Assembly (NCBI RefSeq): GCF_900188245.1
Contig: NZ_FZOK01000014.1
Span: 1 to 64,000 of the forward strand
Direction of reading: 5' to 3'
Length of the DNA stretch: 64,000 bases
From: Belliella buryatensis
GTDB taxonomy: Bacteria; Bacteroidota; Bacteroidia; Cytophagales; Cyclobacteriaceae
Part shown: piece after piece, positions 16,703 to 28,200 of the stretch
How the letters are laid out: the number at the start of each line of letters is the position of its first letter
Position numbering within the stretch: position 1 is the first letter of the stretch
Position numbers and translations under genes: made by a program
The notes under the pieces: generated by a model
What the model was told of the DNA's origin: nothing
The model's input: only the letters and a program-made list of their open reading frames with translations
Database searches by the model: none

Positions 16703-17950
16703 ATGAATAAATCCAGCCTTATTATTTTCTTACTGCTTGTTGGTTTTGCAACCATGCGAACTGAGGTTAATTTTGCTCAGACAGCAAAGAGTCGTGCCCA
16801 ATTAGAAAAGGAAAAAGAAGCTGTTGAGAAACGCTTATTGGAATTTGATAAAATCCTTAAACAAACTGCCGAGTCTAAGCGAGTTTCACTTGGCCAATTG
16901 AGCGCTGTATCCAAGCAGCTTGAAACAAGAGTTACTTATATCAGGACTTTGAGCTCCGAGGTAGCACTGATCAACAAAGAAATCACAGAGACCGAAGGTC
17001 GAATCAAAGCACTTGAAAATGATTTGAAAAATTTAAAAGAAGAATATGCCAAGATGGTCTACACTTCTTCTAAGCTCAATCAAGGCTTGACCATGACTAC
17101 TTTTGTTTTTAGCTCCAGCACATTCAAGCAATTCTACATGCGACTCAAATATCTCAAGCAATATACCGACGCGAGAAAGAAGCAAGTAGAACAAATTGAA
17201 AAGGTAACTGCTGATCTAGCTGCGCAAAGAATCAGACTGGAAGATAAAAAAGAAGAAAAACAACAAGTCATCAATAAAGAAGAAGAACAAAGAAGACAAC
17301 TGGCCAGATCTAGGACAGATCAACAAAAAATAGTAAGCACCCTTGAAAGGCAGGAAGTTGACCTTAGAAAGAAAATCGCCGAAGCAAAAAAGCAACAACA
17401 GAATCTTAATAACCTTATAAAAAGAGCCATTGAGGAAGAGATCAGAAGAGCGGAAGCAGAAGCAAAAAAAGCAAACTCAACTGCCACCAAAGCCTCTGGA
17501 AGCTCAATTCCGCTGACACCAGAAGCTGCTGCACTTTCAAATTCATTTGCAGGAAACAAAGGAAAACTTCCTTGGCCTGTAGAGTCTGGATTTATTTCAA
17601 AAAGATTTGGAACACACCCACACCCCACTCTCAAGGGCATAGTCGAAGACAATGATGGTGTGGACATTCAGACCAATCCTAATGCTCAGGTACGAGCAGT
17701 ATTTGACGGAGAAGTAACTAAGGTTGCCACTGTCCCTGGCTATGGAGGCACTATCTTGATCAAACATGGGGAGTACTACACCATGTACAGCAAACTAAAA
17801 GTTGTATCTGTCAAAAGTGGAGACAAGGTCAAAGCAAAACAAGTCATAGGGCAAGTTTACACTAACAAGGAAGGAGTTGCTGAGGTACACTTCGAAACTT
17901 GGAAAGGCTTACAGCCTCTAGATCCATCCACTTGGCTTGCTGGCCGATAG
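16703..17950 (+). CDS. envC: EnvC-like murein hydrolase activator (M23 domain)
   Basis: A 415-residue periplasmic protein: signal peptide (about 1-25, ending NFAQ), a long coiled coil (about 28-250), and a LytM/M23 domain (about 290-415). The metallopeptidase ligands are largely lost. Where the family has H in HxGxD there is N317 in NDGVD321; the conserved His of the YxHL strand is K364; and the HxH motif reads E394-V-H396. This matches EnvC/NlpD-type activators of N-acetylmuramoyl-L-alanine amidases rather than an active endopeptidase. It therefore probably controls septal peptidoglycan splitting. It is the last gene of the TPR-DUF4292 set. An amidase partner is not in the window. Confidence 0.86.
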   Translation: MNKSSLIIFLLLVGFATMRTEVNFAQTAKSRAQLEKEKEAVEKRLLEFDKILKQTAESKRVSLGQLSAVSKQLETRVTYIRTLSSEVALINKEITETEGRIKALENDLKNLKEEYAKMVYTSSKLNQGLTMTTFVFSSSTFKQFYMRLKYLKQYTDARKKQVEQIEKVTADLAAQRIRLEDKKEEKQQVINKEEEQRRQLARSRTDQQKIVSTLERQEVDLRKKIAEAKKQQQNLNNLIKRAIEEEIRRAEAEAKKANSTATKASGSSIPLTPEAAALSNSFAGNKGKLPWPVESGFISKRFGTHPHPTLKGIVEDNDGVDIQTNPNAQVRAVFDGEVTKVATVPGYGGTILIKHGEYYTMYSKLKVVSVKSGDKVKAKQVIGQVYTNKEGVAEVHFETWKGLQPLDPSTWLAGR

Positions 17951-18003
17951 ACAGTAATAATTCGTATATTTATAAAAAAAGAAGAATAACAGACCGTTAA
18001 TCC

Positions 18004-18034
18004 TTTGTGATAGCGTGGTACTGTTATATCTTTG
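18004..18034 (+). promoter_or_regulatory. Promoter of tatA
   Basis: TTTG (18004-18007), a 19-base spacer and TATCTTTG (18027-18034): an exact Bacteroidota promoter 30 bases before the tatA ATG. It probably also drives gatA. Confidence 0.82.
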
Positions 18035-18064
18035 TATCATATTCAAAATCTAAATAATAAGATC

Positions 18065-18271
18065 ATGACTACATTAGGTTTTATCGGAGGAATGAGCCCA
18101 GGATCAATGATCCTTATCATCTTGGTGATTGTGCTATTCTTCGGTGCCAAAAGAATCCCTGAATTAGCAAGAGGATTGGGTAGAGGAATAAGAGAGTTCA
18201 AGGATGCTACTAAGGAAATCCAAAACGACCTAGAAGATGGGTTGAAGGATGACAAAAAGAAAAAAGACTAA
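18065..18271 (+). CDS. tatA: Sec-independent translocase subunit TatA
   Basis: A 68-residue TatA/E protein that forms the pore element of the twin-arginine pathway. It has a single hydrophobic helix (about 9-24, MILIILVIVLFFGAKRIPEL) followed by the amphipathic helix LARGLGRGIREFKDATKEI and a charged tail DDKKKKD. The FGxxxxPE hinge is present as FGAKRIPE. I chose ATG 18065 because it matches the family N-terminus and lies just after an exact promoter. tatC is not in the window. It is 12 bases upstream of gatA. Confidence 0.95.
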   Translation: MTTLGFIGGMSPGSMILIILVIVLFFGAKRIPELARGLGRGIREFKDATKEIQNDLEDGLKDDKKKKD

Positions 18272-18283
18272 AACAATTGAACA

Positions 18284-19714
18284 TTGGAAAAATTCCTTTC
18301 ATTTGACGATATCAAACGATCGCTTGAAAACAAAGAAACAGATTGCAAGGCGATTGTAAATTACTATCTCAAAAACATTCAGACGAAGGCGCACTTAAAC
18401 GCCTTCGTTGAAGTTTATACGGATTCCGCTTTGGAGCAAGCGGCACTAGTCGACGAGAAGATCGCCTCTGGCAAAGCCGGCCGATTGGCAGGTATGGTGA
18501 TCGGTATCAAAGATGTACTTTGTTATCAAAATCATGAAGTCAATGCTTCAAGTAAAATTTTAGAAGGCTTCGAATCCCAGTTTACCGCAACAGCCGTCCA
18601 AAGACTAATAGATGAAGATGCCATCATCATCGGAAGACTCAATTGTGACGAGTTTGGTATGGGAAGCTCCAATGAAAACTCTATTCACGGAAAGACACTC
18701 AACGCAGCAGATGAATCACGTGTGCCAGGAGGATCTTCTGGGGGATCGGCAGTAGCCGTTCAAGCAAACCTATGTACCGTTTCTTTAGGAACAGATACGG
18801 GTGGATCAGTACGTCAACCGGCAGCATTTACAGGTTTGGTTGGTATCAAGCCTACTTACTCTAGAGTTTCAAGATGGGGATTGATTGCCTATGCCTCTTC
18901 CTTTGATACGATAGGGGTATTTTCTAGAAACGTTCCAGACAATGCGCTCGTGATGCAAATTATGGCTGGACCAGATGACTTTGATAGTACAGCTTCTAGA
19001 AAACCAGTCCCTGCCTTCAGTGAACTATTGCATTTTGAGAAAAGGGTTAAGATAGCCTACCTCAAAGAAACCATCGAATCTCCTGCCCTTCAGCCAGAAA
19101 TCAAGACCAACACACTTGCCATACTAGACAAATTAAAGCAAGAAGGTCATCAGGTTGATGAAGTGAATTTCCCATTGTTGAAATATATCCTACCAACATA
19201 TTATATCCTGACAACAGCCGAAGCCAGTTCTAACCTTTCAAGATTTGATGGGGTAAAGTATGGTTACAGAACGCCAAACGCTCACAATCTTGAAAGCATG
19301 TACAAGATGACCCGTTCTGAAGGCTTTGGAGAAGAAGTAAAGAGAAGAATTATGCTAGGCACATTTGTACTCAGTGCCAGTTATTATGACGCCTATTTTA
19401 CGAAAGCTCAAAAAGTCAGAAGGTTGATCAAGGAGTTCACTGAAGATTTATTGAGCAAATATGACTACATCATTATGCCGACTACGCCATCTACAGCGTT
19501 TAAGTTTGGAGAGCATAGTGATGATCCTGTTGCCATGTATTTGGAAGATTTGTATACTGTTCAAGCTTCCGTATCTGGAGTCCCTTCCTTGTCTATTCCA
19601 AATGGGGTGGATGAATCAGGACTTCCAATTGGGTTACAGATCATGGCCAATAGCTTCAAAGAAGCTGAGCTTTATGCATTTGCTAATTACTTGACAAAAT
19701 CCAATTCTAACTAA
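18284..19714 (+). CDS. gatA: Aspartyl/glutamyl-tRNA amidotransferase subunit A
   Basis: The amidase subunit of GatCAB, which releases ammonia from glutamine to convert Glu-tRNA(Gln) and Asp-tRNA(Asn) to the correct amide forms. The 476-residue length fits. The amidase triad is intact: K76 (GIKDV), S151 (GGSSGGSA) and S175 (TDTGGSVRQPAA), with the same 75- and 24-residue spacings as known GatA proteins. The start is a TTG (18284); no ATG exists early enough to keep the N-terminus. It follows tatA by 12 bases and probably shares its promoter. gatB and gatC are not in the window. Confidence 0.96.
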   Translation: MEKFLSFDDIKRSLENKETDCKAIVNYYLKNIQTKAHLNAFVEVYTDSALEQAALVDEKIASGKAGRLAGMVIGIKDVLCYQNHEVNASSKILEGFESQFTATAVQRLIDEDAIIIGRLNCDEFGMGSSNENSIHGKTLNAADESRVPGGSSGGSAVAVQANLCTVSLGTDTGGSVRQPAAFTGLVGIKPTYSRVSRWGLIAYASSFDTIGVFSRNVPDNALVMQIMAGPDDFDSTASRKPVPAFSELLHFEKRVKIAYLKETIESPALQPEIKTNTLAILDKLKQEGHQVDEVNFPLLKYILPTYYILTTAEASSNLSRFDGVKYGYRTPNAHNLESMYKMTRSEGFGEEVKRRIMLGTFVLSASYYDAYFTKAQKVRRLIKEFTEDLLSKYDYIIMPTTPSTAFKFGEHSDDPVAMYLEDLYTVQASVSGVPSLSIPNGVDESGLPIGLQIMANSFKEAELYAFANYLTKSNSN

Positions 19715-19728
19715 TAAATTTTCTGACC

Positions 19729-21144
19729 ATGAAAAAAAACCTTAAGTCAATCGCTCTGACCGCTTTATCGGTTTTGTTTGGTTCTACTTTTCTTTATGGT
19801 CAGGAAATTTTTGACATCAATACCTTAGGCATTACCGAAGAGACCATTACCCCCAATTATCAATTCGAATACATCCCTGATTTCACCTATGACGATGTAG
19901 CACGAAAGATCAAGACAATGGAAACTGACATGCCTTTTGAGTTGAATGACAGGATTTTTTCATTTATTAACTATTTCGCAGTTAGAAATAGGGACTACAC
20001 CAAGATGGTACTTGAAAGAGAAGCAATTTACTTCCCGATGTTTGACGAAGTACTTGCAAAACATGACATGCCATCTGACATTAAATACTTAGCTATCATT
20101 GAATCAGGTCTAAATCCACGAGCCAAATCTAGAGTTGGTGCCATGGGCTTATGGCAATTTATGCCAGCCACTGGAAGAATGTATAATCTCCACGCTAACT
20201 ATGATATTGACGACCGCATGGATCCAGAATTAGCAACTGATGCTGCTGCCAAATACCTAAAATCTTTATACAAGATGTTTGGAAACTGGGAGCTGGCTCT
20301 TGCTGCATACAATTGCGGACCAGGAAACGTCAGAAAAGCTATCCGAAGATCAGGAGGAAAGCAGACTTTTTGGGGAGTCTATGACTATCTACCAAGAGAA
20401 ACCAGAAGCTATGTACCTCAATTTCAGGCCATCATGTATTTGATGCGCCACGTGGAGGATCATAACTTGTATCTAGAAGAACCTACCTACCCTATCGCTT
20501 ACAGCAAAATTCAATTCAATCAAGAGCTAGACTTAGAACAATTGGCAGCTCTGTCGGGAATCTGTATAGAAGATCTTGAAAAATTAAACCCTTCCATTCA
20601 AAACAGACTGATTCCTGCATCGCACAAACATCTGGCGCTGAAGGTTCCTGCTTCCAAAGCCTCTTTGATAGCCGAAAACAAAGCTGAATTCAAAGAAGCA
20701 GTAGCTTTGACCAACGAGCGTATTGTAGAACTAAGAACTACAGTAGCTGCTGAATCTGGAATCAAAGCCACAGCAGTACCAACAGGAGATTTGATCACCT
20801 ATAAAGTGAAATCTGGTGATGTCCTAGGCAGTATTGCTCAAAGACATGGCACCACAGTGACTAACATCAAAAACTGGAATAATCTGAGTTCAAATACTAT
20901 CAGAGTGGGACAAAATCTGAAAATCTATTCCAATAAGCCAATAAGTAACCCTACTAATGTAACCTTGGCAGAAAACTCGATTAGTACTAACGGAAGTGGA
21001 TCCAAAGTATACACAGTGCAGCCTGGTGATTCTTTATGGCTGATTTCTAAAAAACTGAATGGTGTCACCATTGATCAAATCAAAAAGTTGAATAACCTCA
21101 ACTCCAATCAAATCAAACCGGGTCAAAAATTAATCATTGGTTAA
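19729..21144 (+). CDS. MltD-like lytic transglycosylase with two LysM domains
   Basis: Cleaves glycan strands of peptidoglycan to 1,6-anhydro ends. The 471-residue protein has a signal peptide (about 1-24, ending YGQ), an SLT domain (about 100-230) with catalytic E125 in AIIESGLNPRA and the GLWQFMPATG and ALAAYNCGPGNV motifs. Two LysM peptidoglycan-binding domains follow, YKVKSGDVLGSIAQRHG (about 360) and YTVQPGDSLWLISKKLNG (about 428), each ending GQxLxI. It is 14 bases after gatA and heads the segment leading to sprA. The MltD designation rests on SLT plus tandem LysM; gene symbol mltD would be reasonable. Confidence 0.93.
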   Translation: MKKNLKSIALTALSVLFGSTFLYGQEIFDINTLGITEETITPNYQFEYIPDFTYDDVARKIKTMETDMPFELNDRIFSFINYFAVRNRDYTKMVLEREAIYFPMFDEVLAKHDMPSDIKYLAIIESGLNPRAKSRVGAMGLWQFMPATGRMYNLHANYDIDDRMDPELATDAAAKYLKSLYKMFGNWELALAAYNCGPGNVRKAIRRSGGKQTFWGVYDYLPRETRSYVPQFQAIMYLMRHVEDHNLYLEEPTYPIAYSKIQFNQELDLEQLAALSGICIEDLEKLNPSIQNRLIPASHKHLALKVPASKASLIAENKAEFKEAVALTNERIVELRTTVAAESGIKATAVPTGDLITYKVKSGDVLGSIAQRHGTTVTNIKNWNNLSSNTIRVGQNLKIYSNKPISNPTNVTLAENSISTNGSGSKVYTVQPGDSLWLISKKLNGVTIDQIKKLNNLNSNQIKPGQKLIIG

Positions 21145-21212
21145 ATCAACTATTTATTTTTTAATTACTTATTAATTAGTTAATTTAAGACTCAATTAAG
21201 ACTTCATCCATT

Positions 21213-22319
21213 ATGAAAAAAATCAATAGACTACTCCCTCTAGTAAGTTTGCTATTCCTTGCGATGGCATTTTGGGCATGCGAAGAAACAGAAGAGAATA
21301 AAAATTCCAAAAAACCTAAAGCGAGAGGAGCTATAGGTGAGATCATTATCGCAATAGATTCTGCCAAATGGCAAGGTCAAGTGGGTGATGCGCTCAAGGA
21401 CATCTTTGAAGCAGATGTCAAAGGACTAATCCGAGACGAGAGCATGTTTACCGTCAGAAGAGTCGATCCCAGAGCCATGACTAGAATTTTGAAAATGGCC
21501 ACTAACATAGTCTACGTCACTACATTTGATGACCGATCTTCTGCTAGCCAAAACATAAATGCCCTTTTCAGCAAAGAGGCCAAAGAAAAAGCAAATGCAG
21601 ACCCTTCTCTTTATATGTTGAGAAGTGCTGACGAATATGCTGTTGGTCAAGAATTGATATACCTATTTGGTAAAAATGATCAAGAATTGATTTCGAATCT
21701 ACGGGCTAATAAAAATAAATTACAGAATCTATTTCATGTTAGAGAGAGAGATCGGTTAGAAAAAGCTTTGCTTGCTAGAAAAAGTTCTGCAGCAAGAGTG
21801 GCTGGTGAAAAATTAGGGCTTTCTATAAATGTTCCTGCTTCTTATCAAGTTGCCAAAGCAGAAAATGATTTTTTATGGTTGAGACAACCTACACCTCGAA
21901 CTGATAGAGCAGATATTAGCCTATTTTTTTACGAAATGGACTATACATCTGAGGATCAAGTATTCCCGGAGGAGATCATCAAACTCAGAGACAAAATAGC
22001 ACAGGCACATCTGTATGGAGATCCCAATAATCGCAATTCATACCTAGTAATAGAGAAAGTAGATCCATCTCCTGTATTTAGTAACTTCAGGATAAATGAT
22101 AACTTTGCGGTGGAAATTCGAGGGGGCTGGAAAACTAATAACTTATCCATGGGCGGTTCATTCCTTGCATATGTCATGGTAGACACAGAAAAGGGAAAGC
22201 TCTATTACATGGAAGGGTTTGTCTATTTCCCGAGCCAAAATCACCGAGAAGCTATCCGAGAAATAGAAACACTTCTATTGGCTACCGAAATTCTCCCTAA
22301 GGAAGAACAAGCTAGCTGA
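21213..22319 (+). CDS. DUF4837 family lipoprotein
   Basis: A 368-residue lipoprotein. The N-terminus MKKINRLLPLVSLLF continues to the lipobox with cysteine in FWACEE. The body begins RGAIGEIIIAIDSAKWQG and contains long predicted strands including NDFLWLRQPTPRTDRADIS and KGKLYYMEGFVYFPS. These are hallmarks of DUF4837, a Bacteroidota-restricted family of unknown function. It is 22 bases before maeB and on the same strand as the lytic transglycosylase, so it may belong to an envelope operon. No catalytic residues can be named. Confidence 0.86.
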   Translation: MKKINRLLPLVSLLFLAMAFWACEETEENKNSKKPKARGAIGEIIIAIDSAKWQGQVGDALKDIFEADVKGLIRDESMFTVRRVDPRAMTRILKMATNIVYVTTFDDRSSASQNINALFSKEAKEKANADPSLYMLRSADEYAVGQELIYLFGKNDQELISNLRANKNKLQNLFHVRERDRLEKALLARKSSAARVAGEKLGLSINVPASYQVAKAENDFLWLRQPTPRTDRADISLFFYEMDYTSEDQVFPEEIIKLRDKIAQAHLYGDPNNRNSYLVIEKVDPSPVFSNFRINDNFAVEIRGGWKTNNLSMGGSFLAYVMVDTEKGKLYYMEGFVYFPSQNHREAIREIETLLLATEILPKEEQAS

Positions 22320-22341
22320 TTTGACTAAACAATAAACCTTT

Positions 22342-24609
22342 ATGGCGATTAAAATCAGAAAAGAAGACGCTTTAAATTACCACACTCAGGGAAGTCCTGG
22401 GAAAATCGAAGTAATCCCCACCAAGCCACTTTCTAGTCAACTAGATTTGGCACTTGCATACTCCCCAGGTGTAGCAGAACCATGCAAAGAAATCGAGGCA
22501 GACAAAGAGAATGTCTATAAATATACTGCAAAAGGTAACCTTGTTGCTGTAATTTCAAATGGTACTGCTGTATTAGGTTTAGGAGATATTGGACCAGAAG
22601 CTTCCAAACCTGTAATGGAGGGAAAGGGTGTCCTGTTCAAAAAATTCGCTGGTATTGATGTTTTTGACATTGAAATCGACGAAAAGGATCCTAAGAAATT
22701 AATTCAAATCATCAAGTCTCTAGAGCCAACTTTTGGTGGAGTAAACCTAGAGGATATCAAAGCTCCTGAATGTTTTGAAATAGAAACTACTTTGAAGCAG
22801 GAGATGAAAATCCCTGTAATGCATGATGATCAACATGGGACGGCTATTATCTCTGGAGCAGCTTTACTAAATGCCTTGGAAATAGTAGGAAAAAACATCG
22901 AAGATATCAGACTTGTAGTAAATGGAGCAGGAGCATCAGCTGTATCCTGTACCAGGTTTTACATGAGCCTTGGGGTAAAAAGAGAAAATATCGTGATGTG
23001 TGATAAGGAAGGTGCTATCCGAATGGACAGACCTGATTTAGATCTTATCAAAAGTGAATTTGCGACAAGCAGACAAGATATCAGAACGCTTACAGAAGCA
23101 TTGACAGGAGCAGATGTGTTTTTAGGACTTTCTGCAGGCAATATTGTATCAGGTGATCAAATCAAATTGATGGCTCCAAATCCAATTGTATTCGCTTTGG
23201 CCAATCCTGATCCAGAAATCCCTTATGATGTAGCCATGGCCGCAAGAGAGGATTTGATCATGGCAACAGGTAGATCTGACTATCCAAACCAAGTCAACAA
23301 TGTGCTAGGATTTCCATACATATTTAGAGGAGCCTTAGACGTAAGGGCTACTGCTATTAATGAAGAAATGAAACTAGCGGCTGCCAAAGCTATTGCCAAA
23401 TTAGCAAAAGAACCAGTACCAGAGATAGTCAACAAGGCTTATGGTGACAACAAACTGGCTTTTGGCTCGACGTATTTGATTCCTAAGCCATTTGATCCAA
23501 GACTGATTACCACTATTTCTCCTGCCGTAGCCAGAGCAGCTATGGAATCTGGAGTAGCTAAGACAGCTATCACAGACTGGGAAGCCTATGAATTGGAACT
23601 TCAAGAAAGAATTGGCATTGATCAGAGATTGATGTCTAGAGTGATTTCAAGAGCTAAAAAAGACCCTAAACGAGTTGTTTTTGCTGAAGCAGACAATGTG
23701 AAAATCTTGAAAGCAGCACAAACTATTCGCGATGAAAAAATAGCTATCCCAATCCTATTGGGAAATGAAGAAAAAATCAATAGCCTAATAGAAGAAAATA
23801 AACTAGATCTGCACGATGTGTTGATTATAGATACTTATAAGCAGCCTGAAAAGCTTCAACTTTACGGCGATGTTCTTTTCAAGAAGCGTCAAAGAAAAGG
23901 TATCACACCTAAAGAGGCTACTAGATTGATGCGAGATAGAAACTATTTTGGAGCAATGATGGTGGAACTCGGTGAAGCAGACGCTTTGATCTCTGGTTTG
24001 ACAAAAGATTACCCGAAAACTATCCTTCCATCTCTACAGGTGATTGGTGTAAAGCCAGGTACCGATAGAGTAGCAGGGATGTACATCATGAACACAGATA
24101 AAGGCCCTTATTTCTTTGCTGATACTACGGTCAACTTGAATCCAAGTGCTGAAGAATTGGTAGAAATCATAGGATTGACTGCCAATGGTGTCAAATTCTT
24201 TGATATAGAACCAAGAGTCGCTGTATTGTCTTACTCTAATTTTGGATCAGCAAAGGGTGAAACAGCAAGTAAAACTGCCAAAGCCACTGCACTTGCTAAA
24301 CAAAAATTTCCAGATTTAGTGATAGAAGGAGAAATGCAAGCCAATGTAGCACTGAATGAAGAAATCCAAAAGGAAAATTATCCTTTCAGTGCATTGATCG
24401 GAAAGAGAGCGAATACATTGATTTTCCCTGATTTGAGCTCTGGTAATATTGCTTACAAATTACTTTCAGAAATAGGGAATGCTGAAGCAATCGGTCCAGT
24501 TCTTTTGGGAATGAACAAACCTGTTCATATATTACAGCTTGGAAGTTCTATCCGCGAGATTGTCAATATGGTGGCAATAGCCGTGGTGGATGCACAATCT
24601 GCAAGCTAA
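22342..24609 (+). CDS. maeB: NADP-dependent malic enzyme with phosphotransacetylase-like domain
   Basis: Oxidatively decarboxylates malate to pyruvate with NADP. The 755-residue MaeB type has two parts. Residues 1-430 are malic enzyme: [15 protein letters not shown], the metal and substrate segment [19 protein letters not shown] and the Rossmann [12 protein letters not shown]. Residues 430-755 are a phosphotransacetylase-like domain beginning [16 protein letters not shown] and containing [19 protein letters not shown]. In known MaeB proteins the second domain is regulatory (acetyl-CoA inhibition) and lacks transacetylase activity. It is followed two bases later by ruvA. Confidence 0.96.
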   Translation: MAIKIRKEDALNYHTQGSPGKIEVIPTKPLSSQLDLALAYSPGVAEPCKEIEADKENVYKYTAKGNLVAVISNGTAVLGLGDIGPEASKPVMEGKGVLFKKFAGIDVFDIEIDEKDPKKLIQIIKSLEPTFGGVNLEDIKAPECFEIETTLKQEMKIPVMHDDQHGTAIISGAALLNALEIVGKNIEDIRLVVNGAGASAVSCTRFYMSLGVKRENIVMCDKEGAIRMDRPDLDLIKSEFATSRQDIRTLTEALTGADVFLGLSAGNIVSGDQIKLMAPNPIVFALANPDPEIPYDVAMAAREDLIMATGRSDYPNQVNNVLGFPYIFRGALDVRATAINEEMKLAAAKAIAKLAKEPVPEIVNKAYGDNKLAFGSTYLIPKPFDPRLITTISPAVARAAMESGVAKTAITDWEAYELELQERIGIDQRLMSRVISRAKKDPKRVVFAEADNVKILKAAQTIRDEKIAIPILLGNEEKINSLIEENKLDLHDVLIIDTYKQPEKLQLYGDVLFKKRQRKGITPKEATRLMRDRNYFGAMMVELGEADALISGLTKDYPKTILPSLQVIGVKPGTDRVAGMYIMNTDKGPYFFADTTVNLNPSAEELVEIIGLTANGVKFFDIEPRVAVLSYSNFGSAKGETASKTAKATALAKQKFPDLVIEGEMQANVALNEEIQKENYPFSALIGKRANTLIFPDLSSGNIAYKLLSEIGNAEAIGPVLLGMNKPVHILQLGSSIREIVNMVAIAVVDAQSAS

Positions 24610-24611
24610 TT

Positions 24612-25211
24612 ATGATCGCATATCTCAAAGGAAGATTGGTCTTCAAAGACCCAACTTATGTAATTATTGATATCAATGGAGTAGGTTACCTAGTAAAGAT
24701 TTCTTTACAGACATACTCCAAAATTAAAGACGAGGAGCAGGTAATGCTCCTCACTTTTTTGCATATCAAAGAGGACGCACATACCATCTATGGCTTCAAA
24801 GAAGAAGCTGAAAAAAAATTATTCCTTAACCTGATCTCTATCAGTGGCGTAGGCCCCAATACTGGGCTGATGATTCTATCTTCTCTGAGCAGCGAAGAAC
24901 TTGAATCGGCTATCATTCAAGAAGACTTCAAAACCATTCAAAATGTCAAAGGTGTGGGTGCAAAAACTGCTCAAAGAATCGTATTAGAATTAAAGGACAA
25001 AGTTAAAAAAGACTCAATTTTGGATTTATCTACCAGTCAAACTGGATTCATGACCCAAAACAATAAAATCAAAGAGGAGGCGTTACAGGCTCTGATTACC
25101 TTAGGTTTTCCAAAAGCAACTGCAGAAAAAAATATTGCTACGATTTTGAAAAAAACAGGTTCGGAAATTTCCTTAGAAGATTTAATTAAAGCATCTTTAA
25201 AGTCAACTTAG
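24612..25211 (+). CDS. ruvA: Holliday junction branch migration protein RuvA
   Basis: Binds four-way junctions and loads the RuvB helicase. The 199-residue protein has an OB-fold N-terminus (MIAYLKGRLVFKDPTYVIIDINGVGYLV, read as two parts, 1-62), two helix-hairpin-helix motifs (LISISGVGPNTGLMIL at about 74 and IQNVKGVGAKTAQRIV at about 110), and the flexible C-terminal domain III (about 150-199, EEALQALITLGF). It is two bases after maeB and 19 before sprA. The maeB-ruvA-sprA order recurs in Bacteroidota as I recall. Confidence 0.97.
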   Translation: MIAYLKGRLVFKDPTYVIIDINGVGYLVKISLQTYSKIKDEEQVMLLTFLHIKEDAHTIYGFKEEAEKKLFLNLISISGVGPNTGLMILSSLSSEELESAIIQEDFKTIQNVKGVGAKTAQRIVLELKDKVKKDSILDLSTSQTGFMTQNNKIKEEALQALITLGFPKATAEKNIATILKKTGSEISLEDLIKASLKST

Positions 25212-25230
25212 TCATATAATTGATAAACAA

Positions 25231-28200
25231 TTGAGCTTTTGTTCTAGCATTTTTTTACACCTCATCCGTGTCCGTATAATCACCCCAGCAATCTTAAGTT
25301 TTTTGTTGGGATGTATTATATTGTCCAATGCACAAGCACAACAAAGTCAAGAAGATACCACCCAAACCAAAGTAGACTCATTAGATGCAAGAAGGCGACT
25401 TCCTTCATTTTTACTTTGGCAAAATTTGAATACACGTCCCCTATTCCCTACTCAAGCACCGTTTAGATACCAATCACCTTTCTACCCGCTCAATCCTAAT
25501 CAGGAAAGAATACAGGTTGAATTGGACTCTACACTCAGGTATAGCATCAGGGAGGAATTAGATTCTACGATCATCACTCCTGGTTTCATGTATGATTTTG
25601 ATGATTATTCGAAGATGCAAGAGTATCGCTTGAGGCAGGAATATTGGAGAAACCGGTCCCGAGGAACAGATGGAGAAAGTGCTGTCAGTGGAAGAGGATT
25701 GATTCCACCTATGACGACAAGCCCTAGCTTTGATAGGATATTTGGGGGAAATGAAATCAACATTACTCCCACAGGGTATGTCAACCTCGACTTGGGAGCA
25801 ATTTTCAGAAGGGTAGACAATCCATCAATTCCAATCCGACAGCAGCAAAATGGCGGCTTCAACTTCAATCAGCAAATTCAAATGAGTGTCAATGGCTCTT
25901 TGGGTGAGAAAATGAAGTTGGGAGCAAATTTTGACTCAAATAATTCCTTCGATTTCCAAAACCAATTGAAAGTTGAATATGCTGGATTTGAGGAAGATAT
26001 CATCAAGTCAATAGAGATTGGTAACGTCAGCATGCCTGTTCAAAACAGTCTGATTCAAGGCGCTCAGAATCTTTTTGGAGTCAAAACACAATTACAATTT
26101 GGTAAACTATTTGTAACCGGCGTCGCATCTACACAAAGAGGCAGAAGAGATGAATTAATCATTGAAGGAGGAGGACAGGGAAGGTCGTTTGAAATCCAAG
26201 GTTCCGAATATGATGAAAACAGGCACTTCTTCTTAGGGCATTTCTTTAGAGACAATTATGAGCGATGGCTAAGAGGTCTTCCGCAGATTCTTTCTGGAGT
26301 GAATATCACTAGAGTAGAAGTCTATATCATGAATAGGGCTAATAATACCGAAACGCTTAGAAATTTTGCTGCTTTTATGGACTTAGGTGAAGGTCAGAGA
26401 ATCTTCAAACCAGAAAACCCAAATATTGGCACTGGTACTCCTGGCACTCCGACAGCAAATAACTCTAATCTTCTTTACGAAAACCTTAATAGTAACTCAG
26501 CATTCCGACCATTTGACACAGGTTCTTCTGCCATCGAATCCAATCTAAATTTAGTCAGAGGAGTAGACTTTGAACAAGTCAATGGAGCGAGGAAATTAGC
26601 ACCAACAGAATTCACTTTCAATAGAGAATTGGGTTATGTTTCTCTTTCTAGAAAATTGCAAAATGACGAGGTGCTTGCAGTAGCATATGAATATACTTGG
26701 AATGGAAATGTGTATAAAGTGGGTGAGCTTTCGGAAGATTATCAAAATAGACCAGAAGATCAGATCATTTTTATGAAAATGTTGAGACCTGCTCGTATCA
26801 ACACTAGAATTCCTACCTGGGACTTGATGATGAAAAACGTCTACAACCTCAACGCTAGTCAAATTCAAAGAGATGGATTTCAACTTCAGGTTATATACCG
26901 TGATGATAGAACAGGTCTAGATAACCCAAGTCTTCTAGAGGGTCAGAATATCAAAAACATTCCACTAATTAGAGTTACTGGTTTAGATAATCTTAATCCT
27001 CAAAATGACCCCGCTCCTGATGGGAACTTTGACTTTATACCTGGCATCACCATTTTTCCTGAAAGAGGAATGGTCGTCTTCCCCGTTTTGGAACCTTTTG
27101 GGTCTACTTTGAGAAATAGATTTCTCCCAAGTGAAGCGGCCTTGATAGACAAGTTTGTTTATGATACACTTTATAGAACAACCCAAGCAGATGCAGAGTT
27201 GGTCACAAGACTAAATAAATACTTCATCAGAGGAAGATTGACCGCAGGTTCAGCTTCAGAGATCATGCTTCCTGGCCTTAATATTTCCCCTGGGTCAGTC
27301 ATCGTGATGGCAGGAAATATCCCTCTTACAGAAGGTGTTGATTTTACTATTGATTACAATATCGGTAGATTGACTATCATCAATGAGGGGATTTTACAGT
27401 CAGGAAAAAGAATCAACATTTCATTTGAAAAAGCTGACTTGGTCTCTTTTCAGACAAGGAGTTTGTTAGGTACGAGGTTAGACTACATGTTTAGCGACAA
27501 ATTCAATCTTGGAGGTACTTTCCTTTACTTGAATGAAAGACCTAATATCACGAGAATAGCAGCGGGTAGTGAAACATTAAGAAATAGTATGTGGGGCTTG
27601 GATGCCAACTACAGCGATGAATCCAGGTGGTTGACAAAGCTCGCTGATGCATTACCTTTTACCAATACCAAAGAAACATCACTCGTTCAGTTCAGCGGTG
27701 AATTTGCACAATTACTTCCAGGAACTTCCAACAGAGTAAACGGAGAACAAGCAGCCTACATCGATGATTTTGAAACTGCCATCACACCTTTCAACCTTGG
27801 TGGGGCGGCTGCCCAAAACTGGCACCTAGCAGCTACTCCAAAAACAGAGGACAATCAGTTTGACCTGAGTGATATGACTGAAGATAGGCTAGGAAATGCC
27901 TACAGAAGAGCAAGAGTAGCATGGTACAATATCGACAATGTATTCTATAGAGAATCGGGCCCAGGTGTACCTACTAATATCACCAGAGAAGATCGTCAAA
28001 ACCACTATGTAAGGAGAGTTATCCCCCAAGAAATATTCCCTAGGAGAGATAGAGATGTGATTATTGTACCTGAGCCACTATTTGAGATGGCTTACTTCCC
28101 TCATGAAAGAGGGATGTACAATTACAACCCAAGTTTGACTAGCGAGGGATTACTTCCAAACCCAAGGAACAACTATGGTGGGGTGACTCGTGCTATCACG

